Shown: positions 42,601-50,493, numbered from the stretch's first letter. The stretch: 64,000 bases of DNA from Bog-756 sp963704585 (GCA_963704585.1 OY969919.1:3348001-3412000); one strand, 5' to 3'. Numbers and translations: made by a program. Notes: generated by a model from the letters alone, not told the origin.

Positions 42601-43278
42601 GAGCTCAGCGAGCTGCAGGAACGCCACGGCTTCCTCGAGAGCCAGGTCGAGGACGTGCGCAAGGCCCGCCGTGAGCTGCACCAGGTGATCCGGACGCTCG
42701 ACGACGAGATCATGCACGTCTTCGACGCAGCCTTCGCCGACGTGAGGGAGCACTTCTCCTCGCTCGTCACGACCCTCTTCCCGGGGGGGTCGGGCCGGCT
42801 CTCGCTCACCGAACCCGAGCGCCTGCTCGACACCGGGGTCGAGGTCGAGGTCCGTCCTGCGGGAAGGAACGTGAGGCGCCTCTCGCTGCTCTCCGGCGGT
42901 GAGCGCTCGCTCGTCGCCCTCGCGTTCCTCTTCGCAGTCTTCCGCAGCCGGCCCTCGCCCTTCTACCTGATGGACGAGGTCGAGGCCGCGCTCGACGACG
43001 TCAACCTCATGCGCTTCCTCGCGCTCGTGCACGAGTTCCGCGACGAGGCCCAGCTCATCATCGTGAGCCACCAGAAGCGCACGATGGAGGCGGCCGACGC
43101 GCTCTATGGCGTGACCATGGCGCCGGGCGGCTCGTCGAAGGTCGTGAGCCAGAAGGTCCCCCGCCACGAGGACACCTTCGGGGGCGCACTCGACCCGTTC
43201 GGGGACACGTCCGCCACCGGCCCGATCTTCGACTCCCGCATGGTCGAGGCGGAGGCGGTCGGCGGCACCGACCCGTGA
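39661..43278 (+). CDS. smc: Chromosome segregation protein SMC
   Basis: A 1205-residue SMC. The N-terminal ATPase half has G-P-N-G-S-G-K-S-N (Walker A) and two long Ala/Arg/Glu-rich coiled coils flank a hinge around residues 500-660. The C-terminal half has the signature L-L-S-G-G-E-R-S-L-V-A-L-A and Walker B F-Y-L-M-D-E-V-E-A-A-L-D-D. It compacts and segregates chromosomes with ScpA/B. An Ala/Gly/Pro-rich insertion (about residues 575-600) lies in the hinge region. Its stop overlaps ftsY (GTGA). Confidence 0.96.
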   Translation: MFLKSLSIKGFKSFADPAVLEFEPGITVVVGPNGSGKSNVVDAVAWVLGAQGPRSLRSHKMEDVIFVGTANRPALGRAEVSLTIDNSSGRLPTDLAEITITRTLFRSGDSEYSINRAPCRLLDIQELLSDTGVGRQQHVIISQGHLDAVLEARPEDRRAVIEEAAGVLKYRRRRERAERRLAATEENLERLFDLVREVKRQIRPLERQAAAARSSAVLAEELRSIRLHLAGAELRELDQRHAAGERLRTALQADESTLRRDLDALDADTARTAGELSAERESGLAAALARAEGMVERARGITGVLRERQRSLAQALDAAADADVVSTLEAEGARLAVELEEADAEAAALAPGQSELADVEAALAAELDTHLARLDASGAGDELRRADEAVSVVRGQLASLDHSLERDGRTLDQLAARLASTERRVAVLEEEDRTLGAQLTGTEAARHRLQAAVAETESAHAGAAARLEVAEEALRQAEQEQARAGARADALARALDEARGAAGAELLAGVEGVVGTLLDLVVVDEGWGDAFEAAAGASLAAVVVSGSGPARQALSRLRQGGETGAVLALTESAATAAGTGPAGSPPGTEPVRAHVRPREGGEGAALDRLLDTLLASSCCALDGWTAAIDLALARPDLVVVTRDGDRFSSTGWRVRAAGGVVTAALVEEAAARAEMARMAVATAADERVAARREVEHTRDAAAEALRADDRNEDAHLAARAGRQRVADDHAILVAEQGELRRSHDELADRIERDHATVGDLIARLPVLEETAAAAGSHHETARAERRDIDERIAEAAGRRKSWEVRIGGIEERRRVLSARLAEVERRLTGHADERREAERRRRRLEADATAVRRLGELVGTAQSGLESALDELRERHERQLRAVREGGARLEELRRRRTSGEQELATVRTSLQKVELDLVEATIRRESLVESARRELTCLPEEALAAPPPLLPEGVDAPTRAAGLEAELAALGPVNPLALEELSELQERHGFLESQVEDVRKARRELHQVIRTLDDEIMHVFDAAFADVREHFSSLVTTLFPGGSGRLSLTEPERLLDTGVEVEVRPAGRNVRRLSLLSGGERSLVALAFLFAVFRSRPSPFYLMDEVEAALDDVNLMRFLALVHEFRDEAQLIIVSHQKRTMEAADALYGVTMAPGGSSKVVSQKVPRHEDTFGGALDPFGDTSATGPIFDSRMVEAEAVGGTDP

Positions 43279-44435
43279 TCGACGCGCCGACCGTGTACGC
43301 GGCCTCGGACGCGGTCGTCGCCCTGGCCGTCGCGATCCCGGTCGTCGTGGTCGGGGGCGGCGTCGCGATCGGCGTGCGGCTCCGACGGCGTCGCGCTGCG
43401 GGGCCGGGTGCGCCCATGCCCTCCGCACCCCAGGTCACCTGTGAGCGTGAGGCTCCGGCCGCCGCAGCCCCGGTCGAGGCTCCGGCCGCCGCACCGCCGG
43501 TCGAGGCTGCACCAGAGCCCGCGACCTACCGTGCCCGGCTCGGGAAGGCCCGCGGCCTCTTTGCCGGCTACCTCGGGGCGATCCGGTCGCGGGGCAGCAT
43601 CGATCAGGGGACGTGGGACGAGCTCGAGGAGGCGCTCATCCGCGCCGACGTGGGCGTCGGCGCGACCGACGTCTTCCTCGACGACCTCCGGCGCCGGGTC
43701 AAGGCCGGCGAGATCGCCGGGCCCGACGCGCTCGTCGAAGCGCTGCGCGGCGACCTCGTCGAAGCGCTGGCGGGGGCCGCTGCCGGCCTCGACCTGCCGG
43801 GTGCGTCCGGCGACGGATCGGACGAGGGGACGGTCGACGTCTGGCTCTTCGTCGGCGTGAACGGCGTGGGCAAGACGACCACCGTCGGCAAGGTGGCCCA
43901 CCGGCTCGCCGCGTCCGGCCACGATGTCCTCCTCGCGGCCGGGGACACCTTCCGTGCCGCGGCGGGGGAGCAGCTTTCGGCGTGGGCCGAGCGCAGCGGG
44001 GCTGACATCGTCCGGGGCTCGGAGGGCGGTGACCCGAGCGCCGTCGTGTTCGACGCGGTGCAGCGTGCGGCAGCGAAGGGCCACGCGGTGGTGCTCGCGG
44101 ACACCGCGGGCAGGCTGCACAACAAGGTGAACCTCATCGAGGAGCTCAAGAAGATCCGCCGGGTGGCCGACCGCGCTCCGGGACGCGTGGTCGAGGTGCT
44201 GCTCGTGCTCGACGCGACCACCGGGCAGAACGGCCTCGCCCAGGCGAAGGTCTTCCTCGAGGCGGTCGAGGTCTCCGGGGTCGTGCTCACCAAGCTCGAC
44301 GGCACCGCCAAGGGCGGCATCGTGGTCGCGATCGAACGCGAGCTCGGGCTGCCGGTGAAGCTGGTGGGGCTCGGCGAGGGTATCGACGACCTCGTCGACT
44401 TCGACCCGACCGCGTTCGTCGACGCGCTCTTCTGA
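43275..44435 (+). CDS. ftsY: Signal recognition particle receptor FtsY
   Basis: A 386-residue FtsY. A hydrophobic N-terminal helix (A-V-A-I-P-V-V-V-V-G-G-G-V-A-I) is followed by an Ala/Pro/Glu-rich linker containing a repeated E-A-P-A-A-A block, then the NG domain: G-V-N-G-V-G-K-T-T-T, D-T-F-R-A-A-A, D-T-A-G-R-L-H-N-K and T-K-L-D-G-T-A-K-G-G. The predicted transmembrane anchor is a feature of actinobacterial FtsY. It docks SRP-bound ribosomes at the membrane. It starts at GTG 43275 over the smc stop. Confidence 0.95.
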   Translation: MIDAPTVYAASDAVVALAVAIPVVVVGGGVAIGVRLRRRRAAGPGAPMPSAPQVTCEREAPAAAAPVEAPAAAPPVEAAPEPATYRARLGKARGLFAGYLGAIRSRGSIDQGTWDELEEALIRADVGVGATDVFLDDLRRRVKAGEIAGPDALVEALRGDLVEALAGAAAGLDLPGASGDGSDEGTVDVWLFVGVNGVGKTTTVGKVAHRLAASGHDVLLAAGDTFRAAAGEQLSAWAERSGADIVRGSEGGDPSAVVFDAVQRAAAKGHAVVLADTAGRLHNKVNLIEELKKIRRVADRAPGRVVEVLLVLDATTGQNGLAQAKVFLEAVEVSGVVLTKLDGTAKGGIVVAIERELGLPVKLVGLGEGIDDLVDFDPTAFVDALF

Positions 44436-44461
44436 CCTCGGCCGACCGCTGCAAGTGGGGG

Positions 44462-44481
44462 CGACGCCGTCCGGAGCGTCG
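44462..44481 (+). terminator. Weak hairpin between ftsY and ffh
   Basis: CGACGC pairs with GCGTCG around an 8-nt loop, about 30 nt after the ftsY stop. It could attenuate read-through into ffh, which has its own -10. Confidence 0.35.
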
Positions 44482-44515
44482 GCCGGGCGCACGGAGCCGG
44501 CGCGAGGCCCCCTGT

Positions 44516-44521
44516 TAGCCT
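44516..44521 (+). promoter_or_regulatory. -10 box TAGCCT before ffh
   Basis: TAGCCT lies 9 nt before ATG 44531, the same spacing as smc and rpmF. Confidence 0.5.
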
Positions 44522-44530
44522 GAAGCACCC

Positions 44531-46066
44531 ATGTTCGAAAGCCTGACCGACCGCTTCGAAGGCATCCTGAGCCGGCTTCGCAGCCGCGGGCGGCTGACCG
44601 ACGCCGACGTCGACGAGGTCCTCCGCGAGATCCGGACCGCGCTGCTCGAAGCCGACGTCGAGATCAGCGTCGTGCGCGGCTTCACCGACGCGGTGCGGGC
44701 ACGCTGCGTCGGCCTCGAGCTCTCCCAGGCGCTCAGCCCCGGCCAGCAGGTCATCAAGATCGTCAACGAGGAGCTGGTCTCGATCCTCGGCGGCGAGACC
44801 CTGAAGCTCACCTACGCCGGGCGACCGCCGACCGTCGTGCTGCTCGCCGGCCTCCAGGGCTCCGGCAAGACGACCGCGTCCGCCAAGCTCGCCCGGTGGT
44901 TCAAGCAGCAGGGGCGCAATCCGCTGCTCGTGGGCGCTGACCTGCAGCGACCGGCCGCGGTCGAGCAGCTGCGCGTGCTCGGTGCCCAGGCAGGCGTGTC
45001 CGTCTTCAGCGAGCCGACCGACCCGGTCGCGGTCGCGACGGCCGGGCTCGAGGAGGCCCGCCGGCTCGGGCGCGACATCCTCATCGTCGACACCGCCGGC
45101 CGGCTCTCGATCGACGAAGAGCTCATGGAGGAGATCCGCCGCATCGCCGGTGTGGTCGAGCCCCACTACACGTTCCTCGTGATCGATGCGATGACCGGCC
45201 AGGACGCGGTCTCGACCGCCGAGGCGTTCCACCACGTCCTCGCCCTCGACGGGGTCATCCTCACCAAGCTCGACGGAGACGCCCGCGGCGGCGCGGCGCT
45301 CTCGGTGAAGGAGGTCGTGGGCCGGCCGATCGCATTCGCGTCCACCGGCGAGAAGCTCGACGACTTCGACCTCTTCCATCCCGACCGGATGGCCGACCGG
45401 ATCCTCGGCATGGGCGACGTCCTGAGCCTCATCGAGCAGGCCGAGCGCACGATGGACCAGGAGGTCGCGACCAAGGGCGCGGCCGCGCTCATCGAAGGCC
45501 GCTTCACCCTCGAGGACTTCCTCGAGCAGCTCCAGCAGGTGAAGAAGATGGGTTCGGTCTCGGGCATGCTCTCGCTGCTTCCCGGCGTGCCGAAGGACCT
45601 CAAGCAGGCCTCCTCGGCGATCGACGACGGCCAGATCGGCCAGATCGAGGCCATCATCCGCTCGATGACCCCGGTCGAGCGCGTTGAGCCATCGATCATC
45701 GACGGTTCGCGCCGGGTCCGCATCGCGAACGGCAGCGGGACCTCGACCGCCGAGGTCAACGCGCTCCTCAAGCAGTTCAAGGAGATGCAGAAGCTCATGA
45801 AGGGGGTGGGCAAGGGCGGCGGCATGGGTGCGCTCGGCGGGTTGCTCGGGCGGGGTCCGAAGCTGCCCCGCGGCGCCGCGGGACTGCCCGGCCTCGACGA
45901 CCCCGACGCACTCGCCTCACTCGGCGCGCCCGGAGGCCCGGATCAGTTTCCGGCGCTCGCCCCGTCGGGGGCCCGGCCTCCGGCCGGGGCGCGGGGCTCG
46001 TCCCGGAAGGGGAAGGGCGGCAAGAAGGGCAAGGGCGGCGGCCGGGTGACCCCGAAGTCGCGCTAG
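44531..46066 (+). CDS. ffh: Signal recognition particle protein Ffh
   Basis: A 511-residue SRP54-type GTPase. NG domain: G-L-Q-G-S-G-K-T-T, D-L-Q-R-P-A-A, D-T-A-G-R-L-S-I-D-E and T-K-L-D-G-D-A-R-G-G. The Met-rich M domain follows (F-L-E-Q-L-Q-Q-V-K-K-M-G ... G-M-L-S-L-L-P-G). The tail is Gly/Pro rich and ends in a Lys/Gly block (K-G-K-G-G-K-K-G-K-G-G), longer than usual. It binds 4.5S RNA and signal peptides. The 4.5S RNA gene is not in this window. Confidence 0.95.
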   Translation: MFESLTDRFEGILSRLRSRGRLTDADVDEVLREIRTALLEADVEISVVRGFTDAVRARCVGLELSQALSPGQQVIKIVNEELVSILGGETLKLTYAGRPPTVVLLAGLQGSGKTTASAKLARWFKQQGRNPLLVGADLQRPAAVEQLRVLGAQAGVSVFSEPTDPVAVATAGLEEARRLGRDILIVDTAGRLSIDEELMEEIRRIAGVVEPHYTFLVIDAMTGQDAVSTAEAFHHVLALDGVILTKLDGDARGGAALSVKEVVGRPIAFASTGEKLDDFDLFHPDRMADRILGMGDVLSLIEQAERTMDQEVATKGAAALIEGRFTLEDFLEQLQQVKKMGSVSGMLSLLPGVPKDLKQASSAIDDGQIGQIEAIIRSMTPVERVEPSIIDGSRRVRIANGSGTSTAEVNALLKQFKEMQKLMKGVGKGGGMGALGGLLGRGPKLPRGAAGLPGLDDPDALASLGAPGGPDQFPALAPSGARPPAGARGSSRKGKGGKKGKGGGRVTPKSR

Positions 46067-46202
46067 GACGGGTCCCCGGCGGCCCCAGGACCCGATGTTC
46101 GCGCCGTCCCAGGACGGCCACGAACAGGGCACCGTTGCACGCCGGCCCCGGCAATGGTGCGAGACTATGGGCAGGCATCGACAGATCGCAGAGGAGTCAC
46201 AC

Positions 46203-46490
46203 GTGGCAGTCAAGCTCCGCCTGGTGCGGATCGGGAAGAAGAAGCAGCCGACCTACCGGCTGGTCGCGGCCGACAGCCGGTCACCGCGGAACGGGCAGTT
46301 CATCGAGATCGTCGGCACCTACGCCCCGCGGGGCATCTCGAAGGCGGCACCGGACGCGGTCGTCGAGATCGACAACGCGAAGGCGGTCAAGTGGCTCTCG
46401 CAGGGCGCCCAGCCGACCGAGCGGGTCGAGAAGCTGCTCAAGCGGTCTGGTGCGCTCGACGAATTCGCGACGGTCAAGGCGGCCACGTGA
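46203..46490 (+). CDS. rpsP: 30S ribosomal protein S16
   Basis: A 95-residue S16: V-K-L-R-L-V-R-I-G-K-K-K-Q-P-T-Y-R-L-V-A-A-D-S-R-S-P-R. The start GTG 46203 has GAGGAG about 7 nt upstream. The 136-nt gap after ffh contains a small CCGTC/GACGG hairpin (around 46104-46117) and an AT-richer GAGACTATGG, the probable promoter. The stop overlaps khpA by GTGA. Confidence 0.95.
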   Translation: MAVKLRLVRIGKKKQPTYRLVAADSRSPRNGQFIEIVGTYAPRGISKAAPDAVVEIDNAKAVKWLSQGAQPTERVEKLLKRSGALDEFATVKAAT

Positions 46491-46804
46491 GCGAGGACCT
46501 GGCCGTCGACCCCGGTGCGGAGCTCGACGACGTCGACGACGACCTCGGCAACCGGGTGGAGGGCGGGACACCACTCGCCGTGGTGACCTACCTCGTGCAT
46601 GCCATCGCTGCCGAGCCGGATGCGGTGGTGATCAACACGGAGGAGCGAGGGAGCTCCGTCCGGTTCCGCATCCACGTCGCGCCGGATGACATGGGACGGG
46701 TCATCGGTCGGCGCGGTCGCGTCGCGCAGGCGATCCGCTCGGTGGTTGCCGCGGCGGGCGCCCGCGACCAGGTGCAGACCAGCGTCGACATCGTCGACGA
46801 CTGA
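46487..46804 (+). CDS. khpA: KH-domain RNA-binding protein (KhpA-like)
   Basis: A 105-residue protein with an acidic N-terminal arm (D-D-V-D-D-D-L) and a single KH domain whose loop is V-I-G-R-R-G-R-V-A-Q-A-I-R. KhpA is the usual neighbour of rpsP and binds RNA with KhpB. The arm before the KH domain is about 25 residues longer than in typical ~80-residue KhpA. It starts at GTG 46487 over the rpsP stop. Confidence 0.88.
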   Translation: MSEDLAVDPGAELDDVDDDLGNRVEGGTPLAVVTYLVHAIAAEPDAVVINTEERGSSVRFRIHVAPDDMGRVIGRRGRVAQAIRSVVAAAGARDQVQTSVDIVDD

Positions 46805-46817
46805 GCCCGCTGCTCCG

Positions 46818-47348
46818 GTGGCGTCGCCTACCGGCCCGCGCGCCGGTGCGGCACCGAGCGACGGTCGGTCGCCGCACCCGCCGCTCCTCGAGGTCGGCAC
46901 TGTCGTCAAACCGCACGGTCTGCGCGGTGCGGTCGTCGTGGCGCTTTCGACCAATCGGACCGAGCGCGTCGAGTCGGGATCGGATCTCACCGGCTCGAAC
47001 GGTCGCGTGCTCCACGTGGTGCGGTCGGCGCCCCATCATGCTCGCTACCTCGTGTGGTTCGAAGGCGTGACAGACATCGAAGCGGCCGAGGAGCTGCGCG
47101 GCGTGACGCTCGCGGCGCCTCCGCTCGACGACCCCGACGCACTGTGGATCCACGAGCTCATCGGCGCCGATGTGTTCGACCTCGACGGCCACAGGCTCGG
47201 GACGGTCGAGGCCGTGGAGGCGAACCCGGCGAGCGATCTGCTCGTGCTCGCCGGCGGCGCACTCGTCCCGCTCCGCTTCGTCGTCGACGCGGATCCCGGT
47301 GTGCGGGTCACCGTCGACGTCCCCGAGGGCCTCCTCGACCTGGGCTGA
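46818..47348 (+). CDS. rimM: Ribosome maturation factor RimM
   Basis: A 176-residue RimM: L-L-E-V-G-T-V-V-K-P-H-G-L-R-G-A-V-V-V and a C-terminal PRC barrel (L-I-G-A-D-V-F-D-L-D-G-H-R-L-G-T-V). It assists 30S head assembly around S19. The start GTG 46818 is 13 nt after khpA. The first 20 residues are Pro/Ala rich and may not be conserved. Confidence 0.92.
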   Translation: MASPTGPRAGAAPSDGRSPHPPLLEVGTVVKPHGLRGAVVVALSTNRTERVESGSDLTGSNGRVLHVVRSAPHHARYLVWFEGVTDIEAAEELRGVTLAAPPLDDPDALWIHELIGADVFDLDGHRLGTVEAVEANPASDLLVLAGGALVPLRFVVDADPGVRVTVDVPEGLLDLG

Positions 47349-47357
47349 CCGACGACC

Positions 47358-48128
47358 GTGCGGATCGACGTCTTCACGCTCTTCCCGGAGGTCGTCGACC
47401 ACTACGCGTCCGCGTCGATCCTCGGGCGCGCCCGCCGTGGCGGCCAGCTCGACCTGCGCACCCGCGACCTCCGGGCCGCCGCCCCCGACCCCCACCGCAC
47501 CGTCGACGACGCGCCCTTCGGCGGCGGCGCCGGCATGGTGCTGGCGCCCGGGCCCGTCTTCGACGCCGTCGAGACGGTGGCGGCCGGCCCGGACGGCCTG
47601 CCGAGACCACTCGTCCTGCTCTCGCCGTCCGGCCGCCGATTCGACCAGCGGGTCGCCGCCGAGCTCGCGGGGCATCGGTCGGGCTTCTCGCTCCTGTGCG
47701 GGCGGTACGAAGGTGTCGACCAGCGGGTGGCCGACCACCTCGTCGACGACGAGCTCTCGATCGGCGACGTCGTCCTCGCCGGGGGTGAGCTCGCCGCACT
47801 CGTCGTCGTCGAAGCCGTCGTGCGCCTGCTCCCTGGCGTGCTGGGCAACGAGGACTCGGCCGGCGACGAGAGCTTCGCCGCCGGCCTGCTCGAGTATCCC
47901 CAGTACACCCGGCCCGCCGGGTTCCGGGGGTGGGAGGTCCCCGACGTCCTCCGGTCGGGGGACCACGCGAAGGTTGCGGCCTGGCGGAGAGCCGAGGCCC
48001 TCGCCCGCACCCTCCACCGGCGGCCTGACCTCATCGCGGCCCGGGGCGGGCTCCGGGACGACGAGATCGAGCTGCTGGAGGCCCACGGCGAGGTGCGCCT
48101 CCTCCGGGAGCACGGCTACCATGGTTGA
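47358..48128 (+). CDS. trmD: tRNA (guanine37-N1)-methyltransferase TrmD
   Basis: A 256-residue SPOUT methyltransferase: M-R-I-D-V-F-T-L-F-P-E, D-D-A-P-F-G-G-G-A-G-M-V, L-L-C-G-R-Y-E-G-V-D-Q-R-V, and the knot I-G-D-V-V-L-A-G-G-E-L-A-A. It methylates G37 of tRNAs. The start GTG 47358 is 9 nt after rimM. Confidence 0.95.
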   Translation: MRIDVFTLFPEVVDHYASASILGRARRGGQLDLRTRDLRAAAPDPHRTVDDAPFGGGAGMVLAPGPVFDAVETVAAGPDGLPRPLVLLSPSGRRFDQRVAAELAGHRSGFSLLCGRYEGVDQRVADHLVDDELSIGDVVLAGGELAALVVVEAVVRLLPGVLGNEDSAGDESFAAGLLEYPQYTRPAGFRGWEVPDVLRSGDHAKVAAWRRAEALARTLHRRPDLIAARGGLRDDEIELLEAHGEVRLLREHGYHG

Positions 48129-48250
48129 TCCCCGGCGATGCCGACTGTGTGACGCCACCTCGCGAACCGCCCCGTGCGGCGGGCAGGAGGCGGGCGCACA
48201 GCGTGGGCTCCGACCGACGGGCCCGACCGATCCGTGGAGAGACGCGCCCC

Positions 48251-48604
48251 ATGAACCCGACCGACATCATCGACCGTGACAGCCTGCGCGACGACGTCCC
48301 CGACTTCCGTCCGGGGGACACGGTCAAGGTCCACGTGCGGGTGGTCGAGGGCAGCCGCGAGCGGGTGCAGGTCTTCCAGGGGGCCGTCGTGCGCCGACAG
48401 GGCACGGGGGTCCGTGAGACGTTCACGGTCCGAAAGGTCAGCTTCGGCGTCGGCGTCGAGCGCACCTTTCCGGTCCACTCCCCGGTCATCGCGCAGACCG
48501 AGGTGGTCTCGCTCGGCGACGTCCGCCGGGCGAAGCTCTACTACCTCCGCGACCGGCACGGGAAGGCGGCGAAGATCAAGGAGCGGCGGACTGCCCGCGC
48601 CTGA
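48251..48604 (+). CDS. rplS: 50S ribosomal protein L19
   Basis: A 117-residue L19: F-R-P-G-D-T-V-K-V-H-V-R-V-V-E-G, F-Q-G-A-V-V-R-R-Q-G and A-K-L-Y-Y-L-R-D-R-H-G-K-A-A-K-I-K-E-R. ATG 48251 is preceded by GGAGAG about 10 nt upstream. A 122-nt leader after trmD contains no clear hairpin. In mycobacteria lepB and rnhB usually follow; neither is present here. Confidence 0.95.
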   Translation: MNPTDIIDRDSLRDDVPDFRPGDTVKVHVRVVEGSRERVQVFQGAVVRRQGTGVRETFTVRKVSFGVGVERTFPVHSPVIAQTEVVSLGDVRRAKLYYLRDRHGKAAKIKERRTARA

Positions 48605-48697
48605 GACGCTCGAGGGTCGTCGCACGCCCGCGGGCGCCGCGGGGGAGCGCCCACCCGGCGCCGTGCGCCGCACGACCGATCGGCGGTTTCGCTCGCG

Positions 48698-48991
48698 ATG
48701 AGCGAGGAAGACCTCGAGCGCTACGAGTCCGAGATCGAGCTCGCGCTCGTCCAGGAGTACCGGGCGGTCCTCCCGCTGTTCGGCTACGTCGTCGAGACCG
48801 AGCGACGCTTCTACCTCGCCAACACGGTGGACGTGACCGTCCGCAGCGACACCACGCCCGCCTGCGTCGAGGTCAACCTCGTGGACGCGTGGGTCTGGGA
48901 CATGTACCGCCCGGCCCGCTTCGTCCCGTCCGTGCGGATCCTCACCTTCCGCGACGTGAACATCGAGCGACTTCCCGACAAGGAGCTCTGA
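48698..48991 (+). CDS. DUF2469 family protein
   Basis: A 97-residue acidic protein (M-S-E-E-D-L-E-R-Y-E-S-E-I-E-L-A-L) matching the highly conserved actinobacterial DUF2469 family (M. tuberculosis Rv2901c type), with V-D-V-T-V-R and N-L-V-D-A-W-V-W-D-M-Y-R. No function is established. It keeps its usual place upstream of yraN. No ribosome-binding site is evident. Confidence 0.88.
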   Translation: MSEEDLERYESEIELALVQEYRAVLPLFGYVVETERRFYLANTVDVTVRSDTTPACVEVNLVDAWVWDMYRPARFVPSVRILTFRDVNIERLPDKEL

Positions 48992-49014
48992 TCGCCGCCG
49001 ACGACGGGCGCGCG

Positions 49015-49386
49015 GTGCAGGCGGCCGGGGGACGTGACCGTCGCCGTTCGCTCGGCACCGCCGGCGAGGATCGGGCCGCGGGGTGGTACGAGGCGCAGGG
49101 CTACGAAGTCCTCGACCGAAACTGGCGTCGCCGCGAAGGAGAGGTCGACCTCGTCGTACGGCGCGGGATGACCGTCGCGTTCTGCGAGGTCAAGACACGG
49201 ACGTCGGACCGCTTCGGCGAGGGCGCCGAAGCCGTCTCCCTGGCCAAACAGCGCCGGATCCGGCGTCTGGCGGCCCGCTGGCTCGCCGAGCTGACCCCTG
49301 CGGCCGGCAGGTCCCGCGTGACGGTGCGGTTCGACGTCGTCTCGATCACCGCCGGCCGACTCGAGGTCGTCGAGGACGCGTTCTGA
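49015..49386 (+). CDS. YraN/UPF0102 family nuclease-fold protein
   Basis: A 123-residue protein with the restriction-endonuclease-like UPF0102 core: G-E-D-R-A-A-G-W-Y-E-A-Q-G-Y, then E-G-E-V-D-L-V-V and F-C-E-V-K-T-R, i.e. the E...D...ExK metal site. Family role is uncertain, possibly DNA processing near comM/dprA. GTG 49015 is the best start because L-G-T-A-G-E-D follows a short basic segment. Confidence 0.85.
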   Translation: MQAAGGRDRRRSLGTAGEDRAAGWYEAQGYEVLDRNWRRREGEVDLVVRRGMTVAFCEVKTRTSDRFGEGAEAVSLAKQRRIRRLAARWLAELTPAAGRSRVTVRFDVVSITAGRLEVVEDAF

Positions 49387-49401
49387 CGACACGGCCGCCG
49401 G

Positions 49402-49407
49402 TAGGCT
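49402..49407 (+). promoter_or_regulatory. -10 box TAGGCT, leaderless start of the hydratase
   Basis: TAGGCT plus 6 nt leads to ATG 49414. The sequence around it is nearly the same as the rsmD promoter at 25161. Confidence 0.6.
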
Positions 49408-49413
49408 CCGGCA

Positions 49414-50208
49414 ATGTCCACTGACCTCGAGACTCTGATCGTCGAGCGAGACGCGGGCGTCGTGACCGTCACGATGAACCGACCGGAGCGGAAGAACGCC
49501 GCGAATGGCCGGATGTGGCGCGAGCTCCTCGCGACCTTCGACGAGGTGGCCGCCGATCGCGACGACCGTGTGATGGTGCTCACAGGCGCGGGCGGAGCGT
49601 TCTGCTCCGGCGCAGACCTCGGCGACCCGTCGGACGTCGCGGGACGGCCTGGCGACCCCTTCCTGGTCCAGATGCGCGCGCTCGGCGACGTCGCGCTGCG
49701 GCTGCACCGGATACCGAAGCCTACGATCGCCAAGGTCGGCGGGATCGCCGCGGGCGCCGGCATGTCGATGGCGATCGGCTGCGACCTGATCGTCGCGGCC
49801 GACACGGCGCGCTTCTCCCAGATCTTCACGAAGCGGGGGCTGTCGGTCGACTTCGGCGCCTCCTGGCTCCTGCCCCGGCTCATCGGCCTGCACCGTGCGA
49901 AGGAGCTCGCCTTCTTCGCCGACATCATCGACGCCGCCCAGGCGGCCGAGCTCGGTCTCGTCAACCGGGTGGTGCCCGCCGGTGAGCTCGACGCGTTCGT
50001 TGACGAGTGGGCCCGGCGGCTGGCAGCGGGACCGACCCTCGCACTCTCGCTGACCAAGACGATGCTCAACCACTCGGCGAGCCTCTCGATGGAGCAGGTC
50101 CTGGAGGATGAGTCGCGATCCCAGGCGGTCAACTTCGCGAGCGCTGACACGAAGGAGGCGCTGACCGCGTTCCTCCAGAAGCGGGAGCCGACCTTCGAGG
50201 CGCGCTGA
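49414..50208 (+). CDS. Enoyl-CoA hydratase/isomerase family protein
   Basis: A 264-residue crotonase-fold protein. N-R-P-E-R-K-N-A-A-N is the CoA-binding strand, G-A-G-G-A-F-C-S-G-A-D-L the first oxyanion hole and G-G-I-A-A-G-A-G-M-S the second. The acidic residue expected for hydratases at the second site is replaced by Ser/Asp around R-G-L-S-V-D-F-G-A, so an isomerase or another CoA substrate is possible. It sits where comM normally follows yraN. Its last ~65 codons are duplicated at 53777-53971. Confidence 0.88.
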   Translation: MSTDLETLIVERDAGVVTVTMNRPERKNAANGRMWRELLATFDEVAADRDDRVMVLTGAGGAFCSGADLGDPSDVAGRPGDPFLVQMRALGDVALRLHRIPKPTIAKVGGIAAGAGMSMAIGCDLIVAADTARFSQIFTKRGLSVDFGASWLLPRLIGLHRAKELAFFADIIDAAQAAELGLVNRVVPAGELDAFVDEWARRLAAGPTLALSLTKTMLNHSASLSMEQVLEDESRSQAVNFASADTKEALTAFLQKREPTFEAR

Positions 50209-50345
50209 GGCGGCGCCCGCCCGATACAGCCGTTCCCTACGCTGACGACGGTGCATCGAGCGGCCGGCCGCACCGCATCCAGCCGGCCCTCCTGAACTCA
50301 CCGGCCGGCCCCACCCACGCAGACTGCCCGAGCGTGCCCACGACG
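50014..50345 (+). repeat. Left ~330-bp imperfect direct repeat flanking the island
   Basis: Covers the last ~65 codons of the hydratase gene and ~137 bp after its stop. It is nearly the same as 53777-54109: in the coding part only scattered, mostly synonymous changes are seen. Past the stop, matching blocks such as GAGCGGCCGGCCGCACCG persist. Confidence 0.9.
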
Positions 50346-50420
50346 TCTCGACCGTGGCGATGGTCCGGGGCGGCACACCCTGGATGCGACCGTGGGAGAT
50401 CAACCTCGCCCACGGGGCTT
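50346..50420 (+). pseudogene. Internal comM fragment (ghost copy)
   Basis: About 75 bp match comM around 55001-55077, encoding the start of the pre-Walker-B region (M-V-x-G-G-T-P-W-M-R-P-x-E-I). It directly follows the flanking repeat, so about 0.9 kb of comM leader and N-terminus is missing at the join. The flanks share CACGACG/CACGGCG, hinting at deletion through short homology. Confidence 0.8.
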
Positions 50421-50478
50421 GGCCAAGTTCATCTGACGATGGTGGGTTCTGACCTGGGCTGGAGTGAGGCGGGCGCGC

Positions 50479-50487
50479 TAGCATAAT
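50479..50487 (+). promoter_or_regulatory. vapBC promoter/operator
   Basis: TAGCATAAT contains TAGCAT 9 nt, and CATAAT 6 nt, before ATG 50494. The surrounding GCATAATGATTGC has GCA/TGC ends about a 7-nt AT-rich core and could be the operator bound by the antitoxin. Confidence 0.45.
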
Positions 50488-50493
50488 GATTGC

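Noticed and set aside
46095..46202. Upstream extension of rpsP to 46095
   Set aside because: The extra 36 residues do not match S16, and GTG 46203 has a good ribosome-binding site at the conserved N-terminus.
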